This document shows positions 21,750 to 29,745 of a DNA stretch of 64,000 nt, in pieces; within the stretch, counting starts at the first letter, position 1, and each line of letters begins with the position of its first letter. A model generated the notes under the pieces. It ran no database searches and had not been told where the DNA came from. It saw nothing but the letters and a program-made list of their open reading frames with translations. The translations under genes and the position numbers were made by a program. Source of the DNA: Alkalisalibacterium limincola (lineage in GTDB: Bacteria; Pseudomonadota; Gammaproteobacteria; Xanthomonadales; Xanthomonadaceae); contig NZ_VRTS01000003.1 in NCBI RefSeq assembly GCF_008017755.1, positions 62,001 through 126,000 on the forward strand, given 5' to 3'.

Positions 21750-21852
21750 GCAGGGTCCCTGCTGATCGAACGGCGGGACACCCCGTGGGGGCGGGGGGCG
21801 GCAGGCGGCGCGGCGTAACCCAGCTTACGCCGGTTGCCCGGAGGGGTGGCGG

Positions 21853-21858
21853 TACAAT
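21853..21858 (+). promoter_or_regulatory. -10-like box upstream of yaeQ
   Basis: TACAAT matches the sigma-70 -10 consensus at five of six positions and lies 28 bases before the yaeQ ATG. No clear -35 element is visible at the right spacing. Confidence 0.35.
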
Positions 21859-21886
21859 CCACGACCTACATGAACCGGTGGCACCG

Positions 21887-22435
21887 ATGTCCCTGAAATC
21901 CACCGTGGTGAAGGCCGAGCTGCAGGTCAGCGACATGGACCGCAACTACTACGCCAGCCACAACCTGACCCTCGCCCAGCATCCTTCCGAAACCGACCAG
22001 CGCCTCATGGTCCGGTTGCTGGCTTTCGCACTGCACGCCGACGAGCGGCTGGAGTTCGGGCGTGGCCTGAGCACCGACGACGAGCCGGACCTGTGGCGGC
22101 GCGACTACACCGGCGACATCGAGCAGTGGATCGACCTGGGCCAACCCGACGAGAGCCGCCTGAAGAAGGCCTGTGGCCGCGCGCGCGAAGTGGTGCTGGT
22201 GACCTACAGCGGCCGGAGTGCCGGGATCTGGTGGGGAAAGCACGGCAACGCGCTCAAGCGCCTGAAGAACCTCACGGTCATCGACATCGATGCGGCGGCG
22301 GTCGAGGCCGTGGCCGGGTTCGTCCAGCGCAGCATGCGCCTGACCGCGATGATCCAGGACACCGAATTGCAGCTCATGAGCGACAGCGCCACCGTGGCCC
22401 TCACGCCACGCGTGCTGCACGCACCGCAGGGCTGA
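21887..22435 (+). CDS. yaeQ: YaeQ family protein
   Basis: A 182-residue soluble protein matching YaeQ along its whole length: MSLKSTVVKAELQVSDMDRN, RLMVRLLAFALHADERLEFG, LSTDDEPDLW, WIDLGQPDESRLKKACGRA and LQLMSDSATVAL. The family has a PD-(D/E)XK nuclease-like fold, and E. coli YaeQ was first described as compensating for RfaH loss. Its molecular role is unresolved. ATG 21887 gives the conserved N-terminus; the upstream part of the frame is low-complexity. The pseudouridine synthase gene begins eight bases after its stop, so they are likely co-transcribed. Confidence 0.92.
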   Translation: MSLKSTVVKAELQVSDMDRNYYASHNLTLAQHPSETDQRLMVRLLAFALHADERLEFGRGLSTDDEPDLWRRDYTGDIEQWIDLGQPDESRLKKACGRAREVVLVTYSGRSAGIWWGKHGNALKRLKNLTVIDIDAAAVEAVAGFVQRSMRLTAMIQDTELQLMSDSATVALTPRVLHAPQG

Positions 22436-22443
22436 GGCTGGCG

Positions 22444-23346
22444 ATGCGCCGGCGGCCACCCGTGGTGGACGGTCTCGCCGCGAGCCGCCTGCAGCTTCCG
22501 CCCGGGCCCTGGCCAAGCGTGCTCGACGCCCTGTGCGCGCGTTTCCCCGGGGTGTCGCGCGAACAATGGCGCGACCGCATGGCCCGCGGTCGGGTGCTGG
22601 GGCCGGAGGGCGTCGCCGTCCGGGCCGACACGCCCTATCGCGTGGGCCTGGAGATCAGCTACTACCGGGAAGTGCCCGATGAACCCCGGCTGGCGCTGGA
22701 AGAGGGCATCGTGCATCTCGACGCGCATGTGCTGGTGGCCGACAAGCCGCATGGACTTCCGGTGACCCCGGCGGGCACGGCGGTTCGCGAGACGCTGCTG
22801 GCGCGCCTGGTGCGGCGCGTCGGCAACGAGGCATTGATCCCGCTGCACCGGATCGATCGCGATACCGCCGGGCTCGTCATGTTCTCGACGAATCCTGAAA
22901 CCCGGGCGGCCTACCAGGCGTTGTTCCGCGAACAGCGCATCCAAAAGTACTACCAGGCGCTGGCGCCCCCGCTGCCCGGCCTGCAGTGGCCCCGTGTCCA
23001 TCGCAGCCGGCTCGCCCGGGGCGAACCGTTCTTCCGCATGCACGAGGTTCCGGGAGAGCCCAACAGCGAGACGCGCATGGACGTGCTCGAGCGGGGCGGC
23101 CAGGCCTGGCGGTACCAGCTCGAGCCGGTGAGCGGCCGCAAGCACCAGCTGCGCGTGCACATGGCGTCCCTGGGGGCTCCGATCCTGGGCGATCGCCTCT
23201 ACCCGCAGCTGCAGCCTGGCCACCACCAACCGGCGGCAACCGCGCTGCAGTTGCTGGCAGCCGGACTGGCGTTCATCGATCCACTCGACGCGACGATGCG
23301 CCGCTTCGACAGCGGACTCACGCTCCCGGCCCCGGCGAGGGACTGA
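22444..23346 (+). CDS. RluA-family pseudouridine synthase
   Basis: A 300-residue enzyme predicted to convert uridine to pseudouridine in RNA. The catalytic motif HRIDRDTAGLVMFS lies at about residues 138-151. The flanking blocks IVHLDAHVLVADKPHGLPV and VSGRKHQLRVHMASLGAPILGD are typical of RluA/RsuA-like enzymes. A degenerate S4-like region occupies the first 60 residues. The target base cannot be read from the sequence. ATG 22444 is eight bases after the yaeQ stop. Confidence 0.9.
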   Translation: MRRRPPVVDGLAASRLQLPPGPWPSVLDALCARFPGVSREQWRDRMARGRVLGPEGVAVRADTPYRVGLEISYYREVPDEPRLALEEGIVHLDAHVLVADKPHGLPVTPAGTAVRETLLARLVRRVGNEALIPLHRIDRDTAGLVMFSTNPETRAAYQALFREQRIQKYYQALAPPLPGLQWPRVHRSRLARGEPFFRMHEVPGEPNSETRMDVLERGGQAWRYQLEPVSGRKHQLRVHMASLGAPILGDRLYPQLQPGHHQPAATALQLLAAGLAFIDPLDATMRRFDSGLTLPAPARD

Positions 23347-23350
23347 TCGA

Positions 23351-23767
23351 TCAGGCCCGGGCGTGGGTGCGCAAGGCGGAGTCGGACGGGAAGATGTCGC
23401 GCTTGGGCACGGCGGCCAGGTCCACCCGGTTCTCGTCCTTGGGGCCGGACTTGTCGCCGGCGGCCTGGGCACCGCGCTGGGCCGCCTTGTGCGGGATGTG
23501 CCACAGCTCGTCGGCGGAGTAGAAGGACGTGCCGCGCGTCCAGCGCCCGTGGCCGCGCTTGTCGGCCTCCTGGATCGGCAGGCGGTCCTGGCCGCGGGTC
23601 AGGTAGAGCGGCGTCCAGAACGCGCCCTTGTCATCGGCGCTGATGCACAGGAAATAATGCTGGGCGGCGACCGCTTCGTCGGGCTCGGCGGTATGGCTGG
23701 CGCCGAAGCGAAGCAGTTCGTCGGGGTACATGTGCAGCACCAGGCCGGGGCCGTAGGTGTGGGCCAT
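23351..23767 (-). CDS. uncharacterised soluble protein
   Basis: A 138-residue protein with no signal peptide or membrane helix. It contains HYFLCISADDKGAFWTPLY, RGHGRWTRGTSFYSADELW and a Lys/Asp-rich C-terminus. I do not recognise a family, though the compact aromatic-rich core reads as a genuine folded protein. ATG 23765-23767 has AAGGA upstream. It converges with the pseudouridine synthase (four-base gap) and is divergent from the solute-binding lipoprotein across 140 bases. Confidence 0.75.
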   Translation of the reverse strand: MAHTYGPGLVLHMYPDELLRFGASHTAEPDEAVAAQHYFLCISADDKGAFWTPLYLTRGQDRLPIQEADKRGHGRWTRGTSFYSADELWHIPHKAAQRGAQAAGDKSGPKDENRVDLAAVPKRDIFPSDSALRTHARA

Positions 23768-23907
23768 GTTGGTTTCCTTGCAGGCGCGTAGGAGTCACGC
23801 ACCCCATCGTAGTCCGGATGGGGATGCAGCGTACGGAGCCCGCGGCCGTTTGGTGGCGGGCAGCCGACGCGATAGCCTGAGCGCATCGTCGCAAGGAGGT
23901 CGCCCGA

Positions 23908-24843
23908 GTGATTCTTCCACCACAACTGCGTCTGGTCGCCGCGCTGGCCCTGTCCAGCTGTCTCGTGCTGACGGCGTGTGGCGCCGCCCCGCGGCCGGCA
24001 GGCGAGGGGGTGTCGGGGCGGGTGACGGAGGCCCCGGTAGCCACGCAGGCTGGCGGTCTGTCGGGCTCGTCGTTCCAGGAGGCGACCGCGCGGGGCCGGG
24101 CGGAACTGGTTTTCGCCTTCGTGCCCGCGCCGGGCTTCGCCTACCGGGATGGTGCGGGCCGCCCCACCGGTGTCACGGTCGAACTGCTGCGGGACTTCGC
24201 GACCTGGCTTGCCGCGGCCCACGACCTCGATGTGGAGGTGTCCTGGCACGAGCAGCCCTCGTGGTCGACGTTCTACGGCGAGGTCCGCGACGCGAACGAC
24301 GGCGTCCTGGGCGTGGGCAATGTGACCATCACCGGGCAGCGCGGGGAGGAGCTGGACTTCTCGCCGCCCTACATGAGCAATATCGCGGCACTGGTCACCC
24401 ATGCATCGGTGCCGGAGTTGCCCGCGATGGCACTGATCGGGGAGCGCTTCTCAGGACTCACCGGCCTGGTGATCCCGGCGACCCTCCACGAGGCGCGCCT
24501 TGCGGCGATCCGCGAGGAGCACTTCCCGGGCCTGGCGACGCGCCCGGTGGAGTCCAATGATGAGCTGGTGGCGCTGCTTGCCGCGGACGAGGGCTATTTC
24601 GGCTACGTCGACATCTACAACTTCTGGCGTGCCGAGCAGGCCGGGCAACCCTTGCGCCGGCACCCGGCAGGCGACGACGCGTCGGAAACCTTTGGCGTGA
24701 TCCTGCCCGACGGCTCGGACTGGACGCCGGTCATCGCCGAGTTCTTCGCCGCCGACGGCGGCTACGTGGGCAGTGCGCGTTTCCGCACGCACATGCAAAG
24801 CCACCTGGGGAAAGGGCTGGCCGACCTCCTCCTGGAACCGTGA
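23908..24843 (+). CDS. family-3 extracellular solute-binding lipoprotein
   Basis: A 311-residue exported lipoprotein with lipobox LTAC at about residues 21-24. The mature part follows the SBP_bac_3 pattern: LVFAFVPAPGFAYRDGAGRPTG, GVTVELLRDFATWLA, GVLGVGNVTITGQRGEELDF then SPPYMSNIAALV, and a later lobe ESNDELVALLAADEGYFGYVD. These proteins usually deliver polar amino acids to an ABC importer, but no permease or ATPase gene is next to it, so it may be an orphan or a sensor. GTG start at 23908 with AAGGAGGT eight bases upstream, a near-perfect ribosome site. Confidence 0.85.
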   Translation: MILPPQLRLVAALALSSCLVLTACGAAPRPAGEGVSGRVTEAPVATQAGGLSGSSFQEATARGRAELVFAFVPAPGFAYRDGAGRPTGVTVELLRDFATWLAAAHDLDVEVSWHEQPSWSTFYGEVRDANDGVLGVGNVTITGQRGEELDFSPPYMSNIAALVTHASVPELPAMALIGERFSGLTGLVIPATLHEARLAAIREEHFPGLATRPVESNDELVALLAADEGYFGYVDIYNFWRAEQAGQPLRRHPAGDDASETFGVILPDGSDWTPVIAEFFAADGGYVGSARFRTHMQSHLGKGLADLLLEP

Positions 24844-24925
24844 TGACGACACGCACCAGCCCGGGGATCGGGTACATTTCCCCTTGTGGCCCGTTCCGGG
24901 CCAGCGACGTATCGAGGATCCAGCG

Positions 24926-25147
24926 GTGAAGACGGCAGCTTGCGTGGTGTGGATGGCGGCAGTGGCGGTGCTGGCGGGCTGTGCCGGCGGGCCGGCGGTC
25001 AGCTGGGGGAATACCGATCGCAGCGATGAGAAGCGCGCCGAGGCCTTGTGCCGTGCCGAAGCGGGCAGGGGCCCCGGGACCGCCGGCGCCGAAGCCGCAT
25101 ACCAGGCCTGCATGGCGGAGTTCCGCCGGCCCGACCGCGAAGACTGA
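24926..25147 (+). CDS. small lipoprotein
   Basis: A 73-residue protein with a short hydrophobic signal and lipobox LAGC at about residues 16-19. The mature part is about 55 residues, contains two further cysteines in LCRAEAG and YQACMAEF, and is acidic at the end. Cell-envelope location is predicted; function unknown. GTG start at 24926 with GAGGAT upstream; longer in-frame starts would disrupt the signal peptide. It is 14 bases before the spermidine-synthase-like gene, so the two may share a transcript. Confidence 0.7.
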   Translation: MKTAACVVWMAAVAVLAGCAGGPAVSWGNTDRSDEKRAEALCRAEAGRGPGTAGAEAAYQACMAEFRRPDRED

Positions 25148-25161
25148 TCCGGCGCGCGGGC

Positions 25162-25983
25162 ATGGCGGCCGACCACGGCAAGGGCTGGCTGAAGCGGCTG
25201 GCGGATCGTCTGCGGGCAGGGCCGCCGCCGGAAGCGGGCGAGCCCGGCCTGGCCCGGCCCTTCGTGCGTCGCGGTTGGCGCACCACCTCGCTGCAGTTCA
25301 ATGCGGCCGATGCGCAGAGCCGGATGCTGTGGTTCCAGCCCGACCGGCTGCTGATCGACTACACGCGCACCATGATGGGCGCACTGTTGTTCAATCCGCG
25401 GCCTGCGCGCATTGGTGTCATCGGCCTGGGCGGTGGATCCCAGGTCAAGTTCTGCCATCGCCACCTGCTGCACTCCCGGATCGAGGTGGTCGAGAACAAC
25501 CCTGGCGTGATCGCGCTGCGGCGGCGCTTCAGGGTGCCCGACGACGACGCGCGTCTGCAGGTGGCGCTGGGCGACGGCGCGAACTGGGTGCGCGAGCGCC
25601 CGGGTCGCTTCGACCTGTTGCTGGTGGATGGCTATGACGAGGGTGGCATCCCTGCGGTGCTTTCGACCCAGCGCTACTACGAGGACTGCCGCAACGCCCT
25701 TGCGCCCCACGGCGTCATGGCCAGCAACCTGTATTGCGCAGATGCCGACCGGCACGTCAATCGGCTGCGTCGTGCCTTCGACGAGCGTGTCCTGGTGCTC
25801 GAGGAGCCCGGTCAGTCCAACCGGGTCGCCTTCGCCTGGGTGGGGGACCCGCTTCCCCCGGGCCCGATCGACGTGCACGGGGCGCTGGCGAAACTGCCGC
25901 CCAAGGCGCGCAGCCAACTGGTCGACGTGTTCCCCCGGGTGGCACGGGGCCTGGGCCGGATCCGGGTGCAACGCTCACGCTGA
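25162..25983 (+). CDS. spermidine-synthase-like protein
   Basis: A 273-residue class-I methyltransferase fold of the polyamine-synthase superfamily. The nucleotide-binding glycine loop is GVIGLGGGSQVKF at about 85-97, with the acidic residue in VVENNPGVIAL at about 108-119. The DLLLVDGYDEGGIPAVLSTQ block corresponds to the aminopropyltransferase active-site loop. Bacterial homologues like this often lack proven spermidine synthase activity and are called spermidine-synthase-like or fused-MFS-related, so substrate is open. ATG 25162. Its last nine bases overlap the end of the convergent amidohydrolase gene. Confidence 0.8.
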   Translation: MAADHGKGWLKRLADRLRAGPPPEAGEPGLARPFVRRGWRTTSLQFNAADAQSRMLWFQPDRLLIDYTRTMMGALLFNPRPARIGVIGLGGGSQVKFCHRHLLHSRIEVVENNPGVIALRRRFRVPDDDARLQVALGDGANWVRERPGRFDLLLVDGYDEGGIPAVLSTQRYYEDCRNALAPHGVMASNLYCADADRHVNRLRRAFDERVLVLEEPGQSNRVAFAWVGDPLPPGPIDVHGALAKLPPKARSQLVDVFPRVARGLGRIRVQRSR

Positions 25984-26754
25984 CGTCGGCGGGCCGATCA
26001 CGCCGGTTTCCAGGATCGCCTGGGCCAGGTCGCGTCCCCAGCGCTCCTGCTGCTCGTCGAGCAGCAACTGGTCCTGGCGGATCTCGAACAGTACGTGCGG
26101 CAGGCCGCGTTGCAGGCCGTGGTACTCCAGCGTGAAACCCAGCGTGTCGTGGCCGTCGTAGGGCTGGTTGTCCCCGATCTCCACCCCGCGCTGCGCGAAC
26201 CACGACAGCAGCCGGGGCACCCAGTCGCGATGCTCCTTCCACATCAGCCCGATCGGCCACGGCCGAAGCATGCCGAGCATTTCCGGGGTGAACGAGTGCA
26301 CCGACAACAGGGTGGGGCGCGTGCCTGCGGCATCGAGCCGGTCCAGGTAGGCGTCCAGCGCATCGTGATAGGGATGGAAGTAGCGCTGCAGGCGCCGTTC
26401 GCGCTCCTCGGGGCTCACCCGGAGGTTGCCCGGCACCGGGTGGCCACCGCTCTCGGGCAGCACCAGGTGTGCCGAGTCCGGGTGCCGGTTGAGGTCGACG
26501 ACCAGCCTGGAGCTGCCGCCATGGAACGCGGGACAGCCCAGCGCCGTCGCGAGGGCCTGCGCCACCCGGGCGGCCCCGGGATCCCAGGCGATGTGGTCGC
26601 GACGCTGCCCTGGCGACAGGCCGAGGTCGCCGAACTCCGGGGGTAGTGCCCGGCTGGCGTGGTCGCACACCACCAGCACGTCGCTGCGCTGTCCCGGTTG
26701 GAAGTGAAACGGTGCGCTGTAGACGGGGTCTGTGTCGGCCTGGCTTCGCGTCAT
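25975..26754 (-). CDS. N-formylglutamate amidohydrolase family protein
   Basis: A 259-residue hydrolase. Family blocks: VLVVCDHASRALPPEFGDLG, HIAWDPGAARVAQAL, RLVVDLNRHPDS, LLSVHSFTPEM, and NQPYDGHDTLGFTLEYHG followed by LFEIRQDQLL. The family cleaves N-formylglutamate in histidine breakdown, but other members occur beside peptide ligases. No hut genes are nearby, and the gene starts 60 bases from a divergent ATP-grasp ligase. I infer a partnered role in making or trimming an amide-linked metabolite. ATG 26752-26754; a GTG two codons upstream is an alternative start. Confidence 0.88.
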   Translation of the reverse strand: MTRSQADTDPVYSAPFHFQPGQRSDVLVVCDHASRALPPEFGDLGLSPGQRRDHIAWDPGAARVAQALATALGCPAFHGGSSRLVVDLNRHPDSAHLVLPESGGHPVPGNLRVSPEERERRLQRYFHPYHDALDAYLDRLDAAGTRPTLLSVHSFTPEMLGMLRPWPIGLMWKEHRDWVPRLLSWFAQRGVEIGDNQPYDGHDTLGFTLEYHGLQRGLPHVLFEIRQDQLLLDEQQERWGRDLAQAILETGVIGPPTSA

Positions 26755-26756
26755 GC

Positions 26757-26787
26757 CCACACGATGCCAGAAAGTGTGGTTTACGAT
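26757..26787. promoter_or_regulatory. divergent promoter with inverted repeat
   Basis: The 60-base gap between the two divergent genes holds an inverted repeat CCACAC...GTGTGG (26757-26762 and 26774-26779) and, just after it, TACGAT at 26782-26787, a plausible -10 for the plus-strand ligase. An operator controlling both genes would fit, but this is inference from position. Confidence 0.35.
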
Positions 26788-26814
26788 CAGGGTCCGCAGC
26801 GAGGGAGCACGCCA

Positions 26815-28370
26815 ATGGGAGCGACCGAAGCCATGCCGGCAGCGGGGAGCCGCGAGGAACGCGAGCGCTTCGAGGGATTGCAAAAGCACCTCGCCGTGCT
26901 GTTCCGCGATGTCCTCGAGGCCCCGGACGCACCGCGCACCGTGGTGGTGGTTCCCGGGCTGAGCCTCGACCCGGACGTGCTGGAGAAGGTGCCGGCGTTC
27001 CGCTGCTACGAGGAGCGGCTGCTGAGCATGCTGATGTTCCTGCGCCAGCCCAACACCAAGGTGGTGTTCGTCACCAGCGAGCCGATCAGCCAGGTGATCG
27101 TGGACTACTACCTCAGCTTCCTCTCCGGTGTGCCGGGCGAGCATGCCCGGCAGCGGCTGGTCATGCTTTCCGCCCACGACGCCTCGCCGGTTTCGCTCAC
27201 GCGCAAGATCCTCGACCGCCCGCGGCTGCTGGCCCGCATCGCCGCGGAGGTGCGCGACCCGCAGGCAGCCTACCTCTCGGTGTTCAACGCCGGCGATGAA
27301 GAGGTGACGCTGGCCACCCGGCTGGGCCTGTGCATGTACGCCTGCGACCCGGCCCTGGCGCATTGGGGTGGCAAGACCGGCAGTCGCCAGGCCTTCGCCG
27401 AGGCTGGTGTCGCGATGCCGCCGGGAGAGGAGGGCTGCCCGACCTCGAGTCGGCCTGCGCGGCGATCGTGCGCATGCGCGAGACGGACCCCGGGCTCGCG
27501 CGGGTGGTCATCAAGGTGAACGAAGGCTTCTCGGGGGAAGGCAATGCGTTGCTGGACCTGCGCACGCTCGGTGCCCTCGGCGATGCCTCGCACCTGCTGG
27601 CGGCCTTGCCCGATGCCCTTCGTTTCGAGGCCCGCGGCATGGAGTTCGAGGCCTTCGATGCGCTCTTCAAGCGCCACGGCGGCATCGTCGAGGCCTGGAT
27701 CGAGGGTGCGGACAAGCGCACGCCGTCGGTGCAATTGCGCATCACCCCGGTGGGCGAAGTGGAATTGCTGTCCAGCCACGACCAGGTGATGGGCGGGCCC
27801 AGTGGCCAGGTCTTCAAGGGCAGCACCTTTCCAGCGGACGGGCGATATGCGCGCGACATCCATGCCCTGGCGGCGCGGGTGGGCGAGGTGCTGCGCGACA
27901 AGGGCGTGATCGGCCGCGCCGCGGTGGACTTCGTCAGCGTGCCGGTCGCGGACGGCCATGAACACCATGCGATCGAGATCAACCTGCGCAAGGGAGGCAC
28001 CACGATGCCGTTCCAGATGCTCGAGTTCCTCACCAACGGGCATTACGACCCGGAGCAGGCGTGCTTCGTGTCGCCCATGGGGCAGCCGCGCTACTACTAC
28101 GCCAGCGACAACGTGGACAATCGCGATTACCGCCGCCTGATCCCGAATGACCTGATCGACATCGTGGTGTCGCGGCGCCTGCACTTCGACGAAACCCGGC
28201 AGCAGGGCGTGGTGTTCAACCTGATCGGGGCGCTGTCGGAATACGGAAAACTGGGCATGATCTGCATCGCCGACAGTCCGGAGGAGGCCGAGGCGATGTT
28301 CACGCGCACCGTGGCGGTGCTGGATGAGGAGGCGGCGGCCGGCGTGGAGGGCTTGCCACCGCAACTCTAG
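26815..28370 (+). CDS. ATP-grasp peptide ligase related to PGM1, broken by one frameshift
   Basis: About 518 residues once one base is restored. The N-terminal pre-ATP-grasp part contains TVVVVPGLSLDPDVLEKVPA, YEERLLSMLMFLRQPNTKVV and VTSEPISQVIVDYYLSFL. This frame becomes non-native after PPGEE at about 27432. The protein continues in the next frame as GLPDLESACAAIVRMRE, then VVIKVNEGFSGEGNALLDL and the metal-binding end HHAIEINLRKGGTTMPFQML. A G run at 27432-27434 is one G short (GGGCTG for GGGGCTG). PGM1-type ligases join a carboxylate to an amine at ATP cost, as in pheganomycin biosynthesis. The substrate here is unknown. ATG 26815 with GAGGGAG upstream. The divergent amidohydrolase is the obvious partner. 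Confidence 0.83.
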
Positions 28371-28426
28371 ACACCGTCTTTCCCCCGGTCGTGTTCTGAT
28401 GGGGTACGGCAACAACGGAGGCGACC

Positions 28427-28798
28427 ATGTCGGCACTCAATGTCCTGGGACAACCGCTACAGGCGTGTGGCTTCAATCCCGTCACGGGCTACTTCCGCGA
28501 CGGGTGTTGCCACACCGACCCCAGTGACCGCGGCCTGCACGTGGTCTGCGTGGTGGTGAGCGAGCGCTTCCTCGAGTTTTCACGCATGCGCGGGAACGAC
28601 CTGGTCACGCCACAGCCCCAGCTGTCCTTCCCCGGGTTGAAGCCGGGGGATCGCTGGTGCCTGTGCGCCCGGCGCTGGGTGGAGGCCTGGGAGGCGGGCG
28701 TGGCGCCGGCGGTGGTCCTGGAGGCCACGCATCTCCATGCGCTGGGCGTCGTGCCCCTGGACGAGTTGCGCGCCTATGCCGTCACCAATACCGTCTGA
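28427..28798 (+). CDS. DUF2237 family protein
   Basis: A 123-residue soluble protein matching DUF2237 throughout: NVLGQPLQACGFNPVTGYFR, DGCCHTDPSDRGLHVVCVVV, FLEFSRMRGNDL, FPGLKPGDRWCLCARRW and ATHLHALGVVPLDELRAYA. Conserved cysteines lie in the CCH and CLC segments. Function unknown. ATG 28427 preceded by GGAGG. It follows the ligase by 56 bases and precedes the small cysteine protein by seven. Confidence 0.9.
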   Translation: MSALNVLGQPLQACGFNPVTGYFRDGCCHTDPSDRGLHVVCVVVSERFLEFSRMRGNDLVTPQPQLSFPGLKPGDRWCLCARRWVEAWEAGVAPAVVLEATHLHALGVVPLDELRAYAVTNTV

Positions 28799-28805
28799 TC
28801 GCCGG

Positions 28806-28988
28806 GTGTCGGCCGAGGGCCCGGCCGGGAACGATCCGCGCCCGGAGCCGCCGGAAAAGCCGTTGCCGTCGGACTGCTGCGAAGGCGGCTGCGACCCCTG
28901 CGTCCATGACACCTACCAGGAAGCGCTGGAGCATTACGCGCGCGAGCTGGCGCGTTGGCGCGAGCGGCATCCGCACGCCGACGCCTGA
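28806..28988 (+). CDS. small oxidoreductase-like-domain protein
   Basis: About 60 residues from a GTG at 28806. The C-terminal half carries SDCCEGGCDPCVHDTYQEAL, the cysteine pattern of the short 'oxidoreductase-like' domain (PF09791). In eukaryotes this domain occurs in mitochondrial proteins; the bacterial role is unknown. The Pro/Glu-rich N-terminus is probably disordered. The start is uncertain. It is tightly linked to the DUF2237 gene upstream. Confidence 0.7.
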   Translation: MSAEGPAGNDPRPEPPEKPLPSDCCEGGCDPCVHDTYQEALEHYARELARWRERHPHADA

Positions 28989-28989
28989 T

Positions 28990-29601
28990 TCAGTTGCGCA
29001 GGTTCAGGTGGCGGCGCACCAGCGGTTCGGGGTCGAACTCCAGTCCCACCTCGTACAGCAGGGCTGCTTCGTGACGCTCGCCGGAGCTTGAGAGCGAACC
29101 ATCGGCGTGGCGCAGGAAGTAGTCGTGCCCGAGCGGCGCGAACAGCGGGGCGCAGTCGGGCACCACGACGGTGGAAACGCCCATCGGCGTGTCCATGCGG
29201 CCGTCGTCGTCGGTGCGCAGCAGCATCACCCGCAGGCCTTCGAGTGTGTAGTCGTCGTTGAGGCGTTCGGCGATGCGCTCGGCTTCGCAACCGTGCCGGC
29301 AGCCCGTGGACGTGGCGACCACCAGGGTCAGCTTCGCACCACGCATGTCGGGGTTCGCCACCCGCAGGCCGCGCCCGACGCACTGGGCGGCGCGCTCGCG
29401 GCGCTGCCGCACGATCTCGCCGGCCAACTCGGCCCGGGTCGGCTGTGCGTCGACCGCGGTCGGCGGGGCCGGATTTCCCGCGGCGGATACCGACGTCGGA
29501 GCAGCGGGAGCGGGGTGCACCTGGGCCAACTCCCAGGCCAGCCACAGCAGCGCGCCGGGCACGGCGACCAGCATGATGAAAAGACGGAGCGCGACGCGCA
29601 T
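28990..29601 (-). CDS. membrane-anchored protein of unknown function
   Basis: A 203-residue protein with an N-terminal signal anchor (residues 4-26, LRLFIMLVAVPGALLWLAW) and an Ala/Pro-rich linker to about residue 55. A periplasmic domain follows, with QRRERAAQCVGRGLRVAN, LTLVVATSTGCRHGCEAERI and LGHDYFLRHADGS. Four cysteines, two of them in a C-x3-C, may be structural. No family recognised. ATG 29599-29601 with GGAGGG upstream. Its stop is one base past the stop of the convergent small gene. Confidence 0.72.
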   Translation of the reverse strand: MRVALRLFIMLVAVPGALLWLAWELAQVHPAPAAPTSVSAAGNPAPPTAVDAQPTRAELAGEIVRQRRERAAQCVGRGLRVANPDMRGAKLTLVVATSTGCRHGCEAERIAERLNDDYTLEGLRVMLLRTDDDGRMDTPMGVSTVVVPDCAPLFAPLGHDYFLRHADGSLSSSGERHEAALLYEVGLEFDPEPLVRRHLNLRN

Positions 29602-29745
29602 GGACCCTCCCCGGTATCCCCGGCTCGACGATACCCGTTAGTTGGCCGCGACACACGTGTGCACGGGGAGCCGCGAAAGCGCTGTGCAAGAATGAAGGGG
29701 TTGCCCTTGCGCACGTCCCAATCCACATACCCACGGAGCAATCGC

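Noticed and set aside
27420-27440. Programmed ribosomal frameshifting in the ATP-grasp gene
   Set aside because: No slippery heptamer or following pseudoknot is evident, and the same kind of one-base loss appears in seven other genes, so indel error is simpler.
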